Below are positions 20,745-33,069 of a stretch of DNA of 64,000 nt, piece by piece. This DNA is from Excoecaria cochinchinensis (Eukaryota > Streptophyta > Magnoliopsida > Malpighiales > Euphorbiaceae), in assembly GCA_947683425.1 (NCBI GenBank), contig CANTUQ010000070.1, positions 770,001 to 834,000 of the forward strand. The letters are read 5' to 3'. The notes under the pieces are model-generated. The model worked only from the letters and a program-made list of their open reading frames with translations, made no database searches and was not told the origin of the DNA. Made by a program: the position numbers and the translations under genes. Position 1 is the stretch's first letter. Every line of letters begins with the position of its first letter.

Positions 20745-21180
20745 ATCATTCAAGCAATCAATCACTCACTCGTCAGTTTCGCCACGAGTACAGTTTTATT
20801 CAATAGCTCGCTCGATAATTTCGTCACGAGCACTCAGTCTCATTTTATTTGCTCACTCAGCAGTTTCGCCACGAGCACTTAATCTCATTATTAGCTCACT
20901 CAGGCAGTTACGCCATAAGAGCATTTATTTCATTGTTAGCTCAATCAGGCAAGTTCGCCATTCGAGCATTAAGTTCGGCAATGTCGCCAGTTATCGCTTA
21001 ATTAGGCAAGTTCGCCATTCGAGTATCAAGTTCGGTAATTTCGCCATTTATTGTTCAAGTTCAACATTATCACCATTTGAATACTTATTCATTGTCAATT
21101 GCTCAGTTCGGCTATCAAACACTCAATTGCCTATTCAACACCTAGTTCGGCCATATCGCCAGGTTACTACAAATGAATCC
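20745..21180 (+). repeat. Degenerate tandem repeats with GCTCACTCGGCAGTTTCGCC-like units
   Basis: Units of roughly 50-60 bp built on 'agctcactcaggcag', 'ttcgccacgagca' and 'ttcgccattcgag' repeat about seven times with decay. They lie just before the purine tract, a place where Tat-type elements often carry tandem repeats. Confidence 0.75.
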
Positions 21181-21260
21181 CTCATCATGGCTACAAGTGC
21201 CAAATAGCAGCCAGTAAAAAATGTCACCTCAAATGTTGCTGACATAAATGTCGCACACCG

Positions 21261-21273
21261 TAGGGGGGACTTA
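21261..21273 (+). other. Polypurine tract
   Basis: TAGGGGGGACTTA abuts the 3' LTR and would prime plus-strand DNA synthesis. Confidence 0.7.
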
Positions 21274-21537
21274 TGATAACTGAAGAATCCTAAAAATGAA
21301 TATTGTTTAATTTGGGGTACTACCTAAACAGGAACATAGATTCCTATTCAAACTCTACTACATAACTCTATAAATATCCAGAAAATCAGGTATTCCTGGC
21401 TTTCGAATTCTTTTTGAATTTTCATTCATTATTCGTCAATTACTGACTTAACCGTCGGAGTATTCATAAATCTCCACGGATCCTTTATTCTTTCTTGCAG
21501 GTAACAAATTATGAAACTTTTCTCGACGATGTTATCA
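21274..21537 (+). repeat. 3' LTR of the Tat-type element
   Basis: 264 bp partner of 17492-17754 with the same termini, a TATA-like box at 21368-21377, and the ATATC duplication immediately after it. Confidence 0.88.
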
Positions 21538-21542
21538 ATATC

Positions 21543-22295
21543 CATAATTGTCTTCTTAATCTATAATTTTGTGGAAAACTAAGATATTTAAGTACTTAAC
21601 AGATACTTAAATCATTCTAAGTAGTAATTTAATTTAATTTAATAAAATCAAGCTTCTTATTTTATTGGCTAGAGTTGAGTTTTTCTGTTTTTTAATGCAA
21701 TTATTGGATTAAATTAAATGGAGCATCTCCTACATATGTTTAATAATTAGGGCTAGTAATAGAGCGTTTCTTAGCTAATTTATACTTAAGGAAAGATTGG
21801 ATGTTAGAAGTGTCTTCAACATCCTTCGATTTACAGAAATTGTATCATATTTGATATTTGAATCCGTGATCGGATATTGGACTGATACGATGATTATGTC
21901 TTTGATTGGAAACTACATCTATTAATTCTATTCTTAATTAAATTCAGTTTTTATTTATTTTGCTAATTTAATTTCTATAATTAAAATTTTCATTTTATTT
22001 ATTTACTAGTTTTCACGAAAAGAATTAATTCGTCTTATTCCCCAAGTCATCTACCCTACTTACCACTACTGCAGATCTGTTTGTTTTAAGTAGATTATTA
22101 CTTTTTGTTGTTTCGACATCTATCAGTTTGTATATTCAAAGAAGGCAAATCATTCATATATAATGGCTATACAAGTCCACTTCCCTTTATTATCTTTGTA
22201 TTGGTGCCTCTAAATTGTTTTGTTTAATTTATGTTGATGACATTTTGGTATGGGTTCTAATTCTAGCTTGGTTGCTCGGTTGATTGGTTGCCTGT
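21543..22295. other. AT-rich DNA, part of the local repeat family
   Basis: No gene. The portion 22050-22180 (CTACTTACCACTAC and GTTGTTTCGACATC) matches 25345-25470, so the local repeats extend into it. Confidence 0.45.
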
Positions 22296-23100
22296 GATGG
22301 ATCTTATTTTTGGGTAGGTGTAAACAAACACTAATATAAAGAGAAAAACAAAGTATTTGAATAATGAGTTCTACTTACCAGCCAAGTGCTAACCCAATAA
22401 ATTTACCACCAAATAAAAATAATAACTGAAAGAAAGGCAAGAACAGACCAATTAGACAATAAAATTTACATTAAACAAATGCAAGAAAATTGTGAACTAC
22501 ATGATTAATAAAACTCCATTTAATTATCCAAGGCGAATGCAGATCTGGTTGCACATGGATAGATCTAGTTGCTTTTTTCGCAATTTCTCGTCAATTTCGG
22601 AAACTGAATTAAAGCTAATTTGATAAAGAAATAAGAAAACTTACTAATACAATCCAAAATGGGAGACTTGATATTTCTTCTTGGGTAACACACAAAAAGA
22701 GAAATAATATGAAATCTCCTGAAAAAAGGCAAAAAATAACAAAATGTTGAGATAATTAAGAACACACAAATCACTAATTAGTACTATAAAAGCTTAATGA
22801 TAAGAATTCAAACTTACACAAAATCACTGCCAACAGAGCCAAATGATAAGAATTTAGATGAGAAATAAGAGAGTAGTTGTGGGGATTAAGTATATCATGT
22901 AGAATAATTAGGAAAGCAAAAGATAAAGTCTGTCAATAATTTCTTATACTTTTAATAAAGAGGGAAAAGACAACGACTTTCACTTGCCCAATAATTCCTT
23001 GCTTTATTTATCACATACTTCCGGTTCCAATTTTTAATTCTAACAAAATATCCCATGATGGCAAAAACGGGTGGATCATATCCAACACAGCAAAAGCAAA
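22296..23100. repeat. Local direct repeat, copy A
   Basis: Begins CTGTGATGGATCTTATTT. It is collinear with copies at 25719-26765 and 27772-29379, and its segments occur in the same order. On the minus strand it contains exon-like pieces with splice consensus (see 22379-22425). Its identity is unknown: it may be a decayed gene duplicated in tandem. Confidence 0.75.
22379..22425 (-). other. Exon-like segment conserved in repeat copy A
   Basis: Minus strand: a pyrimidine tract and CTTTCAG, then 47 bases, then GTAAGT. One frame encodes a hydrophobic string ending F-I-G-L-A-L-G. The matching segment in copy B is 50 bases. Confidence 0.4.
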
Positions 23101-24902
23101 AACGTAGGTTCTTGTTTTGCTATCCATTGTTCAAGCACAGTCTTCGGCCCTTTTTTTGTCCATGGATCTCCAAAAAATAAGTCAGTAACTAGAACACTGC
23201 AGTACAATTTAACAGACTCAAACATGCAGGCTTATCAACACAATGGTGAGCAAAAAAGAAACCTGTTTAATAGTAAACAGAACACACACCCTAAATCTTC
23301 CCGATTTAGTCCAACAAATTAAGAGCACTCAACTATGAATATGAAAAATAGCTCGTTCACTAACTAACCACAGGAAAATTAGGGCAGGCTAGCTTTTCTA
23401 ACCCACCTTTTCATCTGCTTTAAATTTCTTGTTGTCTATGTGCTTATTTTCCACAGGCATCACCCCTCTCAGTTCTCACACTGTTGCTATGCATTCTACC
23501 AATAATTTTAACTTTAGCTCAAATAAGAATAACAAATAAGCTAATATTCACATATCAATAAAGAAAACATCTCATGCTCATATGATTCACGTAATCTTTT
23601 AAATACGGTAGCACATGGTTGGGATACATTGTTATTAAAAATAGAGGCTCTGCCATTCTGATTTGCATATCTAATTTTGAACCCAAAAGCAAAAATGTAA
23701 AATAGGTCATGATAAATTAAGAATCTTACATTACATGGAGCCATAGAGATCAATGGCGACTTGATTCTTTTCTTAGGGAATTCCTATTTTTTCTTTTATT
23801 TTTATTATTACAGTCATTATTATTTTTCGATGTCATACCCATTTTCACTTAACTCTACTACCATATCAAAGGTATAGAAAATACACCAACAGCATAATTA
23901 ATTTCCTTCACTATAACCTCCAATTGCGGTTCCATTTTTTATTAAACAATTAATAAGATGTAACTATTATTATAATAATTAAAATATCGTTTTAATTTGT
24001 TAATTAATTTAAAATATTATTATTTTAATTTCATGCATTAAAATAGAATTAGTAATGAATTCAAGTTTTTATGATAAATTAGAATATAAATTATAAATAA
24101 TATTATTTATAAATTATTAGTATTATATATAATAAATAACAAACATCAAAATATCGATTCTTTCGATCTAATTTGATTTCAAGAACAATTCGTTATAATT
24201 CAATACAGTTCTCATTTCAATTCTAAATGAAAGATCCAGATCGATTTCAAATTAAAGTTCATGGTACAATTCAGTTTGATTCCAATAAAAAAAATCAAAG
24301 ATATGTATCATTCAATTTTGGATCTCTTTTTTTTTTCCAGTATTTCAATTCCGTTCAGAAAAATTTAAATTCATGTACACTTCTAAGATATAACATAGAT
24401 ATAGACTAAAACCAATAATATTTTAAGAAAATAAAATAAAATAAAATATTTGTACGGTGTTGTAGATAAAACATAAAGTGATAACCATATGAAAAAAAAA
24501 AGTCATAATGTTTGAGCCAATTTACAATTAAACCCTATACCTTAAAACGTAACAGTTGAATTTCTAATCTACATTTTAGAGGCGTTTCAGTTAAATTCCT
24601 CCATCCATAATTTCGTAAAATTAATTGGAAAATCTACATTTTAATCAAAAAATGATTTTTTCAATTTTTTATTCAATATTCAATATCATTCAAAATTAAT
24701 AACAAATTTTTATTATTTTTAATAATTAAATTGGACCACTTTCTTTATATTTTGCCAACTAAAAATAAAATCATAATTAATAAATATTAATTAATTGAAA
24801 AGTAAGTCTCCAAAATATAAAATTAGTTTTAGAATATATTTAAATATTTTATACAAATTCATTTATATTCTATTCTGTCGCAATAATTAGAATACTATAA
24901 AA
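23101..24902. other. AT-rich DNA without recognised features
   Basis: Frequent stops in all frames, long A/T runs, and no clear repeat edges. Confidence 0.4.
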
Positions 24903-25186
24903 TATTATTTTTAAAAAGTAATATAATATTTTTTATATTTTAGATTTAAAATTGTTAACATGCTGATTGCTATTCATTAAACGAATATAAATTTAACATT
25001 GGATTTAAAATAAATTAAAAGATGAGATTCGTGGATCTCGATAGTCGATTTAGTACGCTGTGATGGATCTTATTTTTGGTAGGTGCAAACAAACACTAAT
25101 ATATGTATTCTTGATATTTTACTCATTCATATACAATCAATTTTGAACCGTAAAAAATTCATCATGTTCAATGTAAGTGCACATAA
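24903..25186. repeat. Upstream part of local repeat (X copy 1)
   Basis: The run from TTTTTATATTTTAGATTT to GCACATAAAACTAA recurs at 26836-27121 with few changes. It ends at a fragment of the TIR element that is complete at 27124-27771. Confidence 0.75.
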
Positions 25187-25295
25187 AACTAAAACTCTAC
25201 TAAAAACAAATGAATTTAATAAAATTTTATAGAATTCATTTATAATTCTTATTTTTTATACTTAAAATAAAAAAAATAAAAAAAATAAAAATATG
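25187..25295. mobile_element. Fragment of the TIR element complete at 27124-27771
   Basis: AACAAATGAATTTAATAAA and the following hundred bases match the left end of the full copy, with the same flank (ACATAAAACTAA). The right part is replaced by other sequence. Confidence 0.6.
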
Positions 25296-25718
25296 TTATT
25301 ACTTTTTGTTTTGAAAAATAAAAAATACCCATTCCCTATGGGATCAACCCTACTTACCACTACAGATTTCTTTGTTTTGAAAAGTATGTTATTACTTTTT
25401 GTTGTTTCGACATCCATCAGTTTGTGCATTCAAAGGAGGCAGAGCATGTATACGGACTATACAAGTCCATTTGTGGTCTAGAGGCAGGATCCCATATATG
25501 GAAGTGGAACCAATGTCTCATCGATGCAGTTTGGGCCTGGATCAAAACATATTCTTCACTTTGTTATCCTTGCAACTTTAGTGTAACTTAGTAATCTTAA
25601 CCCAATTAGAATTATGATTTAGTCCTAATCAGTCCTTGTGTAAGCAACTGCTTTAATCCCGACTTACTAATTCTCAAAGCCTTATCTTACTTAAGCTTTT
25701 GCACCTAAGACTTCCCTG

Positions 25719-26765
25719 TGATGGATCTTATTTTTGGGTTGGTGTAAACAAACACTAATATACAATGAATTTTGAAACGTAAAAAATCCATCATGTTTAA
25801 TGTATGTGCACATAAAACTAATATTGAAGAAAAAGGAAAACAAAGTATTTGAACAGTGAGTTATACTTACCTGCCAAGTGCTAACCCAATAAAACTACCA
25901 CCAAATAAAAATAATATCAACTGAAAGAAAGGCAAGAAAAGACGAATTAGACAATAAAATTAACATTAAAGAAATGCAAGAAAATGTGAACTACATAATT
26001 AATAAAATGTCATTTAATTATCCAAGGCGGGTGCAGATCTGGTTGCACGACAGATCTAGTTACTTTTTTACAATTTCAGGTCAATTTGAGAGCAACAACA
26101 TCAAATTTGTTCTTCAGAAAACTTACTAGCACAATCCAAAATGGGAGACTGCATTTCTTCTTCAGAAGCACATAAAGAGAGAAATAACAACTGAAAAAAG
26201 TGTAAGGATTCAATCAAAATCAGCTGAAAACAGTAAAAAACAACAAATGAAAGAATCAGTGGTTGAGAAAATTAAGAACACACAAATCACTAATTAGTAC
26301 TATAAAAGCTTACTTTAAACCTACACAAAAATCACTGCCAAATGATAAGAATTTAGATGAGAAATAAGAGAGTAGTTGTGGGAATTAAGTATATCATGTA
26401 GAATAGCAGAAAAGCAAAAGATAAAGCCAATATAATTTCTTATACTTTTAATAAAGAGGGAAAAGACAACGACTTTGACTTGTCCAATAATTTCTTGCTT
26501 TAATTTTTAATACTAGAAAAATATCCAACGACGACAAAAACGTATAGATCATATACAACGCAGCAAAACCAAAAACGTGTGGATCCCATGATGACAAAAG
26601 TTCAGTTTTTCTTTTCTTAATTTCTTTTTGTTCTTTCATGAAGATAAGATGGGAGATGATTAAAATGATTCCATGCACAAACATACATACATACATACTC
26701 GGTGGCATAAGCAATGCTTATTACATTACTTTCAACATCAAGTATAAAAATAGGTAACAGTTACA
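25719..26765. repeat. Local direct repeat, copy B
   Basis: Collinear with copies A and C. It ends with GTATAAAAATAGGTAACAG, and so gives the unoccupied version of the sites where a Tourist MITE, a TIR element and the Athila LTR sit in copy C. Confidence 0.78.
25871..25920 (-). other. Exon-like segment conserved in repeat copy B
   Basis: 50 bases between CTTTCAG and GTAAGT on the minus strand. One frame reads L-I-L-F-L-F-G-G-S-F-I-G-L-A-L-G, membrane-segment-like. The family is not recognised. In copy C (27821-27870) the donor is damaged. Confidence 0.4.
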
Positions 26766-26835
26766 ATACTAAAAGGCAGTGCTTATTAATTTACATCACT
26801 TTCAACATTCAGATGGATGTTAGTTAACGAGTAAT

Positions 26836-27121
26836 ATAATATTATTTTTAAAAAGTAATATAATATTTTTTATATTTTAGATTTAAAATTGTTAACATTC
26901 TGATTGCTATTCATTAAACGAATATAAATTTAACATTGGATTTAAAATAAATTAAAAGATGAGATTTGTGGGTCTCGATTTAGTACGCTGTGATGGATCT
27001 TATTTTTGGGTAGGTGTTAACAAACACTAATATATGTATTATTGATATTTTACTCATTCATATACAATCAAATTTGAACAGTAAAATATCCATCATGTTC
27101 AATGTAAATGCACATAAAACT
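26836..27121. repeat. Upstream part of local repeat (X copy 2)
   Basis: Near-identical to 24903-25186. It leads directly into the TIR element at 27124. Confidence 0.75.
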
Positions 27122-27123
27122 AA

Positions 27124-27771
27124 ATCTCCGATTGGAACAAATGAATTTCATAAAATTTTATGCAATTCATTTGTAATTCTTATTTTTTATACTTGAAATA
27201 AAAAAAAAAATTGAATTCATCCATAAAATTCATCATACTTTCACTAAATTTCACCAAAATAGGTGAAATTTATAAATGAATTTTATATTTTTAAAAGTTA
27301 AATTTAAAAAGACTGTAATACTATCTTAATCATTTGTTAAAAATAAATTATACTTATGCAGCTAACGTAATCTGTTATTATCTCTTTCCCACGACTGTTT
27401 TTCTTCCTCTCCTACTGCTATTATGCACTGAATGTTAAAATATATATGATTTTTTTTTAAAAAAAATTATATTATCATTAATTCAGTATTTGTCGAAAAT
27501 TTTAAAATGATGATTAATGATTGTTAAATTTTTTTATTATAAATAATTGGAAGAAAGCATCAAAATTGGCATTGAGGATATTTCAGGAAATAAAATAGAA
27601 ATGAATTTTTTTTATTCATTTATTTCAAGTATAAAAATAAAGAATTCATTTTTAATTATATATTTTAGTAATTTTATCTCAAGTATAGTAATTCATTTAC
27701 AAATAAATTTCATATAAAATTCATTTGTAAATGAATTTTATAGTTTAAATTCATTTGTTCCAATCAAAGGC
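27124..27771. mobile_element. Non-autonomous TIR element, TAA target duplication
   Basis: Inverted ends share GATTGGAACAAATGAATTT. TAA lies on both sides (27121-27123, 27772-27774). Copy B has the empty site CATAAAACTAATATTGAAG. The duplication size fits PIF/Harbinger, although the tips are not the usual GGGCC form. No coding capacity. Confidence 0.75.
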
Positions 27772-29379
27772 TAATATTAATGAAAAAGAAAAACAAAGTA
27801 TTTGAATAATGAGTTCTACTTAGCCAAGTGTTAACCCAATAAAATTACCACCAAATAAAAATAATAACAACTGAAAGAAATGAAAGAAAACAAGAATTAG
27901 ATGATTAAATTTACATTAAAGAAATGCAAGAAAATGTAAACTACATAATTAAAGCTACTTTGATAAAGAAATAAGAAAACTTACTAAAACAATCTAAAAT
28001 AAGAGACTGGATTTCTTTTTCGGAAGCACACAAAGAGAGAAGTAATATGAAATCTTAGGATAAATAAAAAAAAATAAAAAAAAAAGTAAAGGATTTAACC
28101 ATAATCAGCTGAAAATGGCAAAAAATAATAAAATAAAAGAATAAATGGATGAGGAAATTAAAAACACATAAATCACTATATTAGTACTATAAAAGCTTAA
28201 TTCAGACCTGCACAAAAATCACTGCCAATAGAGCCAAATGATAAGAATTTAGATGAGAAATAAGAGAGTAGTTGTGGGGATTAAGAGCCTGTTTGGCATT
28301 GCTTTTGGAAGGTTAAAAAGCTGCTTATTTGATAAAAAGCTGATTATGAGACAAAAATAAGTGTTTGGTAAATGCTGATTTTAGAAAAATCAATTTTCTG
28401 AAAAGTGAAAAAACCTCCTATTAGAAAAAGCTAGAAATCGGAGCTTTTCATAAAAGCTGATTTTCAACTTTTAAGGGCAGCAGATTTAATATTTTTTTAG
28501 ACAAAAATATCCTTTGTTTTATTTCATAATGACAATTATATCTAATATAATCTTTTTTTTTGTTTTTTCTCTTATCCTACCACTCAAAATTATTATTTTT
28601 TATTTTTTTATTCTAAAAAGCTATTTTTAATCATATTATTTACCAAACAGTTAACAACTATTTTTAATTTTATAAGTCATTTTGAATTTTATTTACCAAA
28701 CAGTCATCTACTTTTTGACATACAGCTTTTTGTAATACAACTTTTTTCAATTGAAAAAACTGTTTTCATAAGTTTTGCCAAACTGGCCCTAAGTATATCA
28801 TGTAGAATAATTAGGAAAGCAAAAGATAAAGTCTTGTCAACAATTTCTTATACTTTTAATAAAGAGGGGAAAGACAACGACTTTAATTGTTTAATACTAT
28901 AAAATAAAAAGGATCGAAGGATGACTTGTTACAAAGTTTGAAAATGTCAAATATCGAGCACTACTTTTAGAATATCGCTAATTATCATTATCATTATCAA
29001 CAAACTCCATTAAAGAAGACAGAAGGTGTTTTTGGGTCAAAAGTCAACCTTGATCAACCTGCTCCATCCCCAGTATCAGCAGATATAAAATTATAAAACA
29101 TTTAAAACATAAGACTGTTTAATATAATAAAAGATTGTTTAATTATCACCTACTCCGGGTTCCAATTTTTAATACTAGAAAATTAGCAAAAGCAAAAACG
29201 CGTGGATCCCATGATGACAGAAGATCAGTTTTTATTTTCTTAATTCCTTTTTGAACTTTCATGAAGATAAAATGGGAGATGATTGAAATGATTTCGATGC
29301 ACATAGACATACATACTCAGTGGCATAAGCAGTGCTTATTACATGAATTTCAACATCAAGTATAAAAATAGATAACAGT
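27772..29379. repeat. Local direct repeat, copy C
   Basis: Follows the same order as copies A and B, is interrupted by a Tourist MITE at 28285-28789, and is cut off at 29379 by the Athila-type LTR. Confidence 0.75.
28285..28789. mobile_element. Tourist-like (PIF/Harbinger) MITE, 505 bp
   Basis: Ends GAGCCTGTTTGGCA and, inverted, GGGCCAGTTTGGCA. Target duplication TAA at 28282-28284 and 28790-28792. Empty sites in copy A (near 22886) and copy B (near 26382) read GGATTAAGTATATC and GAATTAAGTATATC. Confidence 0.9.
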
Positions 29380-30472
29380 TGTTGCTACTTTTCGAGAGTA
29401 TATGAAATCAATTCAAGTAATAAACAGTGAATGAGTTATTGTTCCTATAAGAATTGATGACTATGTACCCAAATTTTGAAATTTTTTTATTATTTAGATA
29501 AACAAAACTTAATTGATAGACTAAATAATAATTGTAATAATAAAATCACACGAACAATTGAGAAATTGAAAGAAATTAATAGCTGAGAAGCAAAAATATT
29601 TTGAGTTCACTTGAATCTACCATTTTTATTTATAACTATTAGCAATCAAATTTAATTATTTAAACATGGAAAAATAATTCTAAGATGTTTAACATGCTCT
29701 TCCAAGTTATGCTAAATATATTCACTAATTTCAATTAACTGTTTATAATAGATACTGATGAATAAAACTAGAATGATAATTATTCTTGACAAATTCCCGC
29801 AAGTCAAGTTATATTATTTCCATTCAAACTATGTTCTTGTGTTGTTTACAATGAAAATCCAATCTTACGATTTTGCTTCCGTACTAATCTTAAGAAAATA
29901 AATCAATCAATCAATGACCAGTTAATAATTATGAACAATTGCAAAAGTAAAGAAAGCTAATTAGCATAATTCAAAAATAATAAGAATTCAAGTTACATCA
30001 AAGATAACCTTTAAAGAAATTTAGTTCAATCTAATCATGTCAAATAATCCAAAATAACATATCAAATTTAATTACATAGTTAAAGCAAACTTGAAACTTG
30101 GATTGAGATGAAAATCTTGGTGATTGAAGCTTTCAATCAAGTAGAATTCTTTCTAGATCTCCAAAGCTTGTGCTTGTATCTCTCTTGAGATGGAAAGGCC
30201 TTTTTATAGTAGAAAATGTCCTATTATGAATAGGAAAACTTCAAATCTTGTTTTGGAAGGAATAAAAAAGATAGACTAAAAATAGAAAATTTTGTTCAAA
30301 TCCTAAAACCACCAAAATTAACACAATTAAACCCACATTATGATTAAAAACTAAAAACTAAAAACAACCAAAAAGATAATGAAATTTAATTACAAAACTA
30401 CCATTCTAATCCAAAAATTGACTTAAAAATGATTTAAATTAACTATATAAAACCTACTGACAAAATACCCAC
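29380..30472 (-). repeat. 3' LTR of the Athila-type element
   Basis: On the minus strand it starts TGTCAGTAGG (30472) and ends AGTAGCAACA (29380). It is preceded by GTTTGTGGGTATTT, a purine-rich tract after GAGGACGAGCAAAG. Minus-strand CTATAAAAAGG at about 30198-30208 is a good TATA box. The outer flank ATAACAGT matches the unoccupied site at 26750-26760 in repeat copy B. Confidence 0.75.
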
Positions 30473-30657
30473 AAACTTAAACTTTGCTCGTCCTCGAGTG
30501 AAGAAGAATAGTACATATTTTAGAACAATTCAAACTCAAAATTTCAGATGACAACAACCAATCTTAACCGAGATAAAAAGAAGTATAATTCATAATTTAT
30601 CACAATTAATTATATGTCATATTTCCCTTTATATCTCCAAATCCAACTAATCACAAC

Positions 30658-31353
30658 TAGGGGTGAGCATGGTCGGTTAACCGGTCCATTAGCCCCAGTC
30701 CATTAACCAGTCCATTAATATCGATTTTTTGAAATTTCAATCGATTAACCAGTCCATTACCATCGGTTAACCAGTCCATCGGTTTCGGATTTTCGGATCG
30801 GTTACCCAATATTTTTCGGTTAACCACTATAATTATAAATATATTCATAAATAAAATTAAAATGTTCAAGATACTTAAAAATTAAAAATTTTTCACTATA
30901 ATATAACATTATTGTTGTCAAAATAAAAATATTTGGTGGATATAAGCAAATTTATTTTTAAAAACTAATATTTAATAAGTAAATATATTAAACGGTCCAT
31001 AATTATTTTTAATTAGTTAAATTGTTATACTTACCAATAACCAATTAAAAAAACTTAAAAATTTTAAAATAATTAGTATAATGAAAAAAAGTACATGATC
31101 ACCTTTAATTAGGATAAATTGTTATATAAATTATTATAAATTATTAAAAAATTAATAAATTAATTAAAAATTCGGTTTCGGTTCGGTTAACCAGTCACAT
31201 GAGTCAAAAACCATTAACCAGTCCATTAATATCGGTTTTTTCAAAATACTAACCATTAACCAGTCCATTACAATCGGTTAACCAGTCCACCGGTTCGGTT
31301 TCGGATTTTTTTTTTCGGTTAACCAAGTCCATCGGTTTTTTTGCTCACCCCTA
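30658..31353. mobile_element. hAT MITE, 696 bp, perfect 8-base target duplication
   Basis: Ends TAGGGGTGAGCA and its inverse TGCTCACCCCTA. ATCACAAC lies on both sides (30650-30657 and 31354-31361). Subterminal copies of GGTTAACCAGTCCAT occur repeatedly near both ends, possible transposase-binding sites. No coding capacity. Inserted in the tail of the Athila element. Confidence 0.93.
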
Positions 31354-33069
31354 ATCACAACCTCTTATAAACCATGGCTCAAAAAGTTAAATTGGCTTAT
31401 AACAAGGATTTAGCATTTCACAATAAATTCTCATCGATTCATACAAAACATAACAATCTCAACCAAATTCTCGAGGGTAAAACATAGTGAGCTCAATATT
31501 ATGACCACACAGTTAAGTTCTCATAAAAATTAAGCCAATACATAGAGAAACATATAATCAACCTAACGAGATAAATAAAATTCACACAAATTCTTGCAAT
31601 GAAACTTAGAGAACACAGGAGTCAGGATATTCCATTTTTTTATTCTCTTTTTCTCTCTCTCTCTCTTTTTAAACAAGCTTATATCTGCCCATACGGGTAG
31701 GAGTATACTCTCCCAACACTAATTTTCTCCATTCACAAAACTCATTACCAATACTTTGCTTAAGGGAAACAAATCCAAACCACCTGAATCAACCAGCAAT
31801 AGTGAACTGCCTTTTTTTTGTGGCAGATTTCCAGCTATGAATGGCCCATACGAGATAAAACTCTCCTAACATTAATCTTCTCTATTTATAAGGCTCATTA
31901 CCGAATCCTTGTTTAAGCGGAACAAATGTTGTACTACTTGAACCGACCAATGTTGGTACACCATTGCTCAAAAGGAAAAACAATTTTTTTTTAATTAATT
32001 TTAGTTCCTAGACATCCTATGCCTTTAAAGTCATTGCTCAAAAGTATAAAAACTCATACATATCAAGGCAATGTTAGAATAAAGTTTTCAAATGTATTAA
32101 CAACTATCTTTTGCAAGCAAATTGAGTTCCTTGATTAAAATTCACACATCCTATACTCGAGAAAAATTATTAAAATTAATCATGTCCAATGCGGAAAAAA
32201 ATGAGAAAAAAATCTTTTGTGATAGCTTCTTAAAATATATCAATCTAGTTCATTAAACCATGAATTATAAAGGTTATAGAATGACATAATGGATCTTAAA
32301 CACAAAATAGTCATCCTAATTTTGCTAACATTCAACTATGCACTAGCTTAACTTGGCCTTTAATTAGCTACAATCCTCTAAAATCAAGCTCAAATTCATT
32401 CAAGTTCAAAAGCCAAATGAGATTTAAGCAAAAGCTCAAGTTGTACATTTTTTTTCAGAGACAAAATAAGCTAGACACCACCCCCAAACTTAAGACATGC
32501 ATTGTCCTCAAAGCATTAAAGTGACAGCAAGCAAATAAAACAAAAATAAATTTTGAAAAGAATATGTAACACTTCCCTGGTTTCCGTCTTCAACGATGGG
32601 CTGCGGTGGTGTGGGTTTCATCTTGGACGTTTGTCCTTACTTTTGCTGCTTCTCATTGTTTTCTTCCCCTTTGTAGTCGGAATGGCTGTACTCTTCCTTG
32701 TCACACCTTCTCTAGCCATGAATTTTCCTCAATTTCTAAAATCCCAAATTGGAATAGAAACCAGGGTTCGTCAAAATTCAAAACGAAACACTTAAAGGAA
32801 AGGAGAAGAAGAAGAAAATTTTGATCAATAAAATCAACTCACGGCAAGAAATCGTTACAAGCTCTCTCTGTTTGTTTGTTTTTTTTTCAGTTCCACTGGA
32901 AGAACTAGTGGAACTCCCTGCTGCTTTTCAATTAAAAAGGAAAGAGCCCTTATGGTTTTTCTATTTCACGAGGGCAATAGTGGAAGGTACTGTCCACTAT
33001 TTCACCTTTTGTTTTTTTTCTTTTTGGTATTTTCCCCTTTCTTATATTTTTTTAAAGATTCAAAACCAT

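Larger units (their letters stand above)
17492..21537 (+). mobile_element. Complete non-autonomous LTR retrotransposon, Tat-type
   Basis: LTRs 17492-17754 and 21274-21537, both TGATAAC...GTTATCA, differing at about 20 positions by eye. A perfect target duplication ATATC lies at 17487-17491 and 21538-21542. A primer site follows the left LTR and a purine tract precedes the right one. The LTR contains the phrase GACTTGACTGTCGGAGT, a form of the 'gcgtcggag' signature seen in LTRs of plant Tat-lineage Gypsy elements. The 3.5 kb interior has no gag, protease, RT or integrase, so it depends on enzymes from another element. It carries a GC-rich segment (18090-18690) and a tandem-repeat zone (20745-21180). 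Confidence 0.88.

Noticed and set aside
20745..21180. CRISPR-like regularly spaced repeats
   Set aside because: The units are degenerate, spacers are not unique, and it is a plant LTR element interior just before the purine tract.
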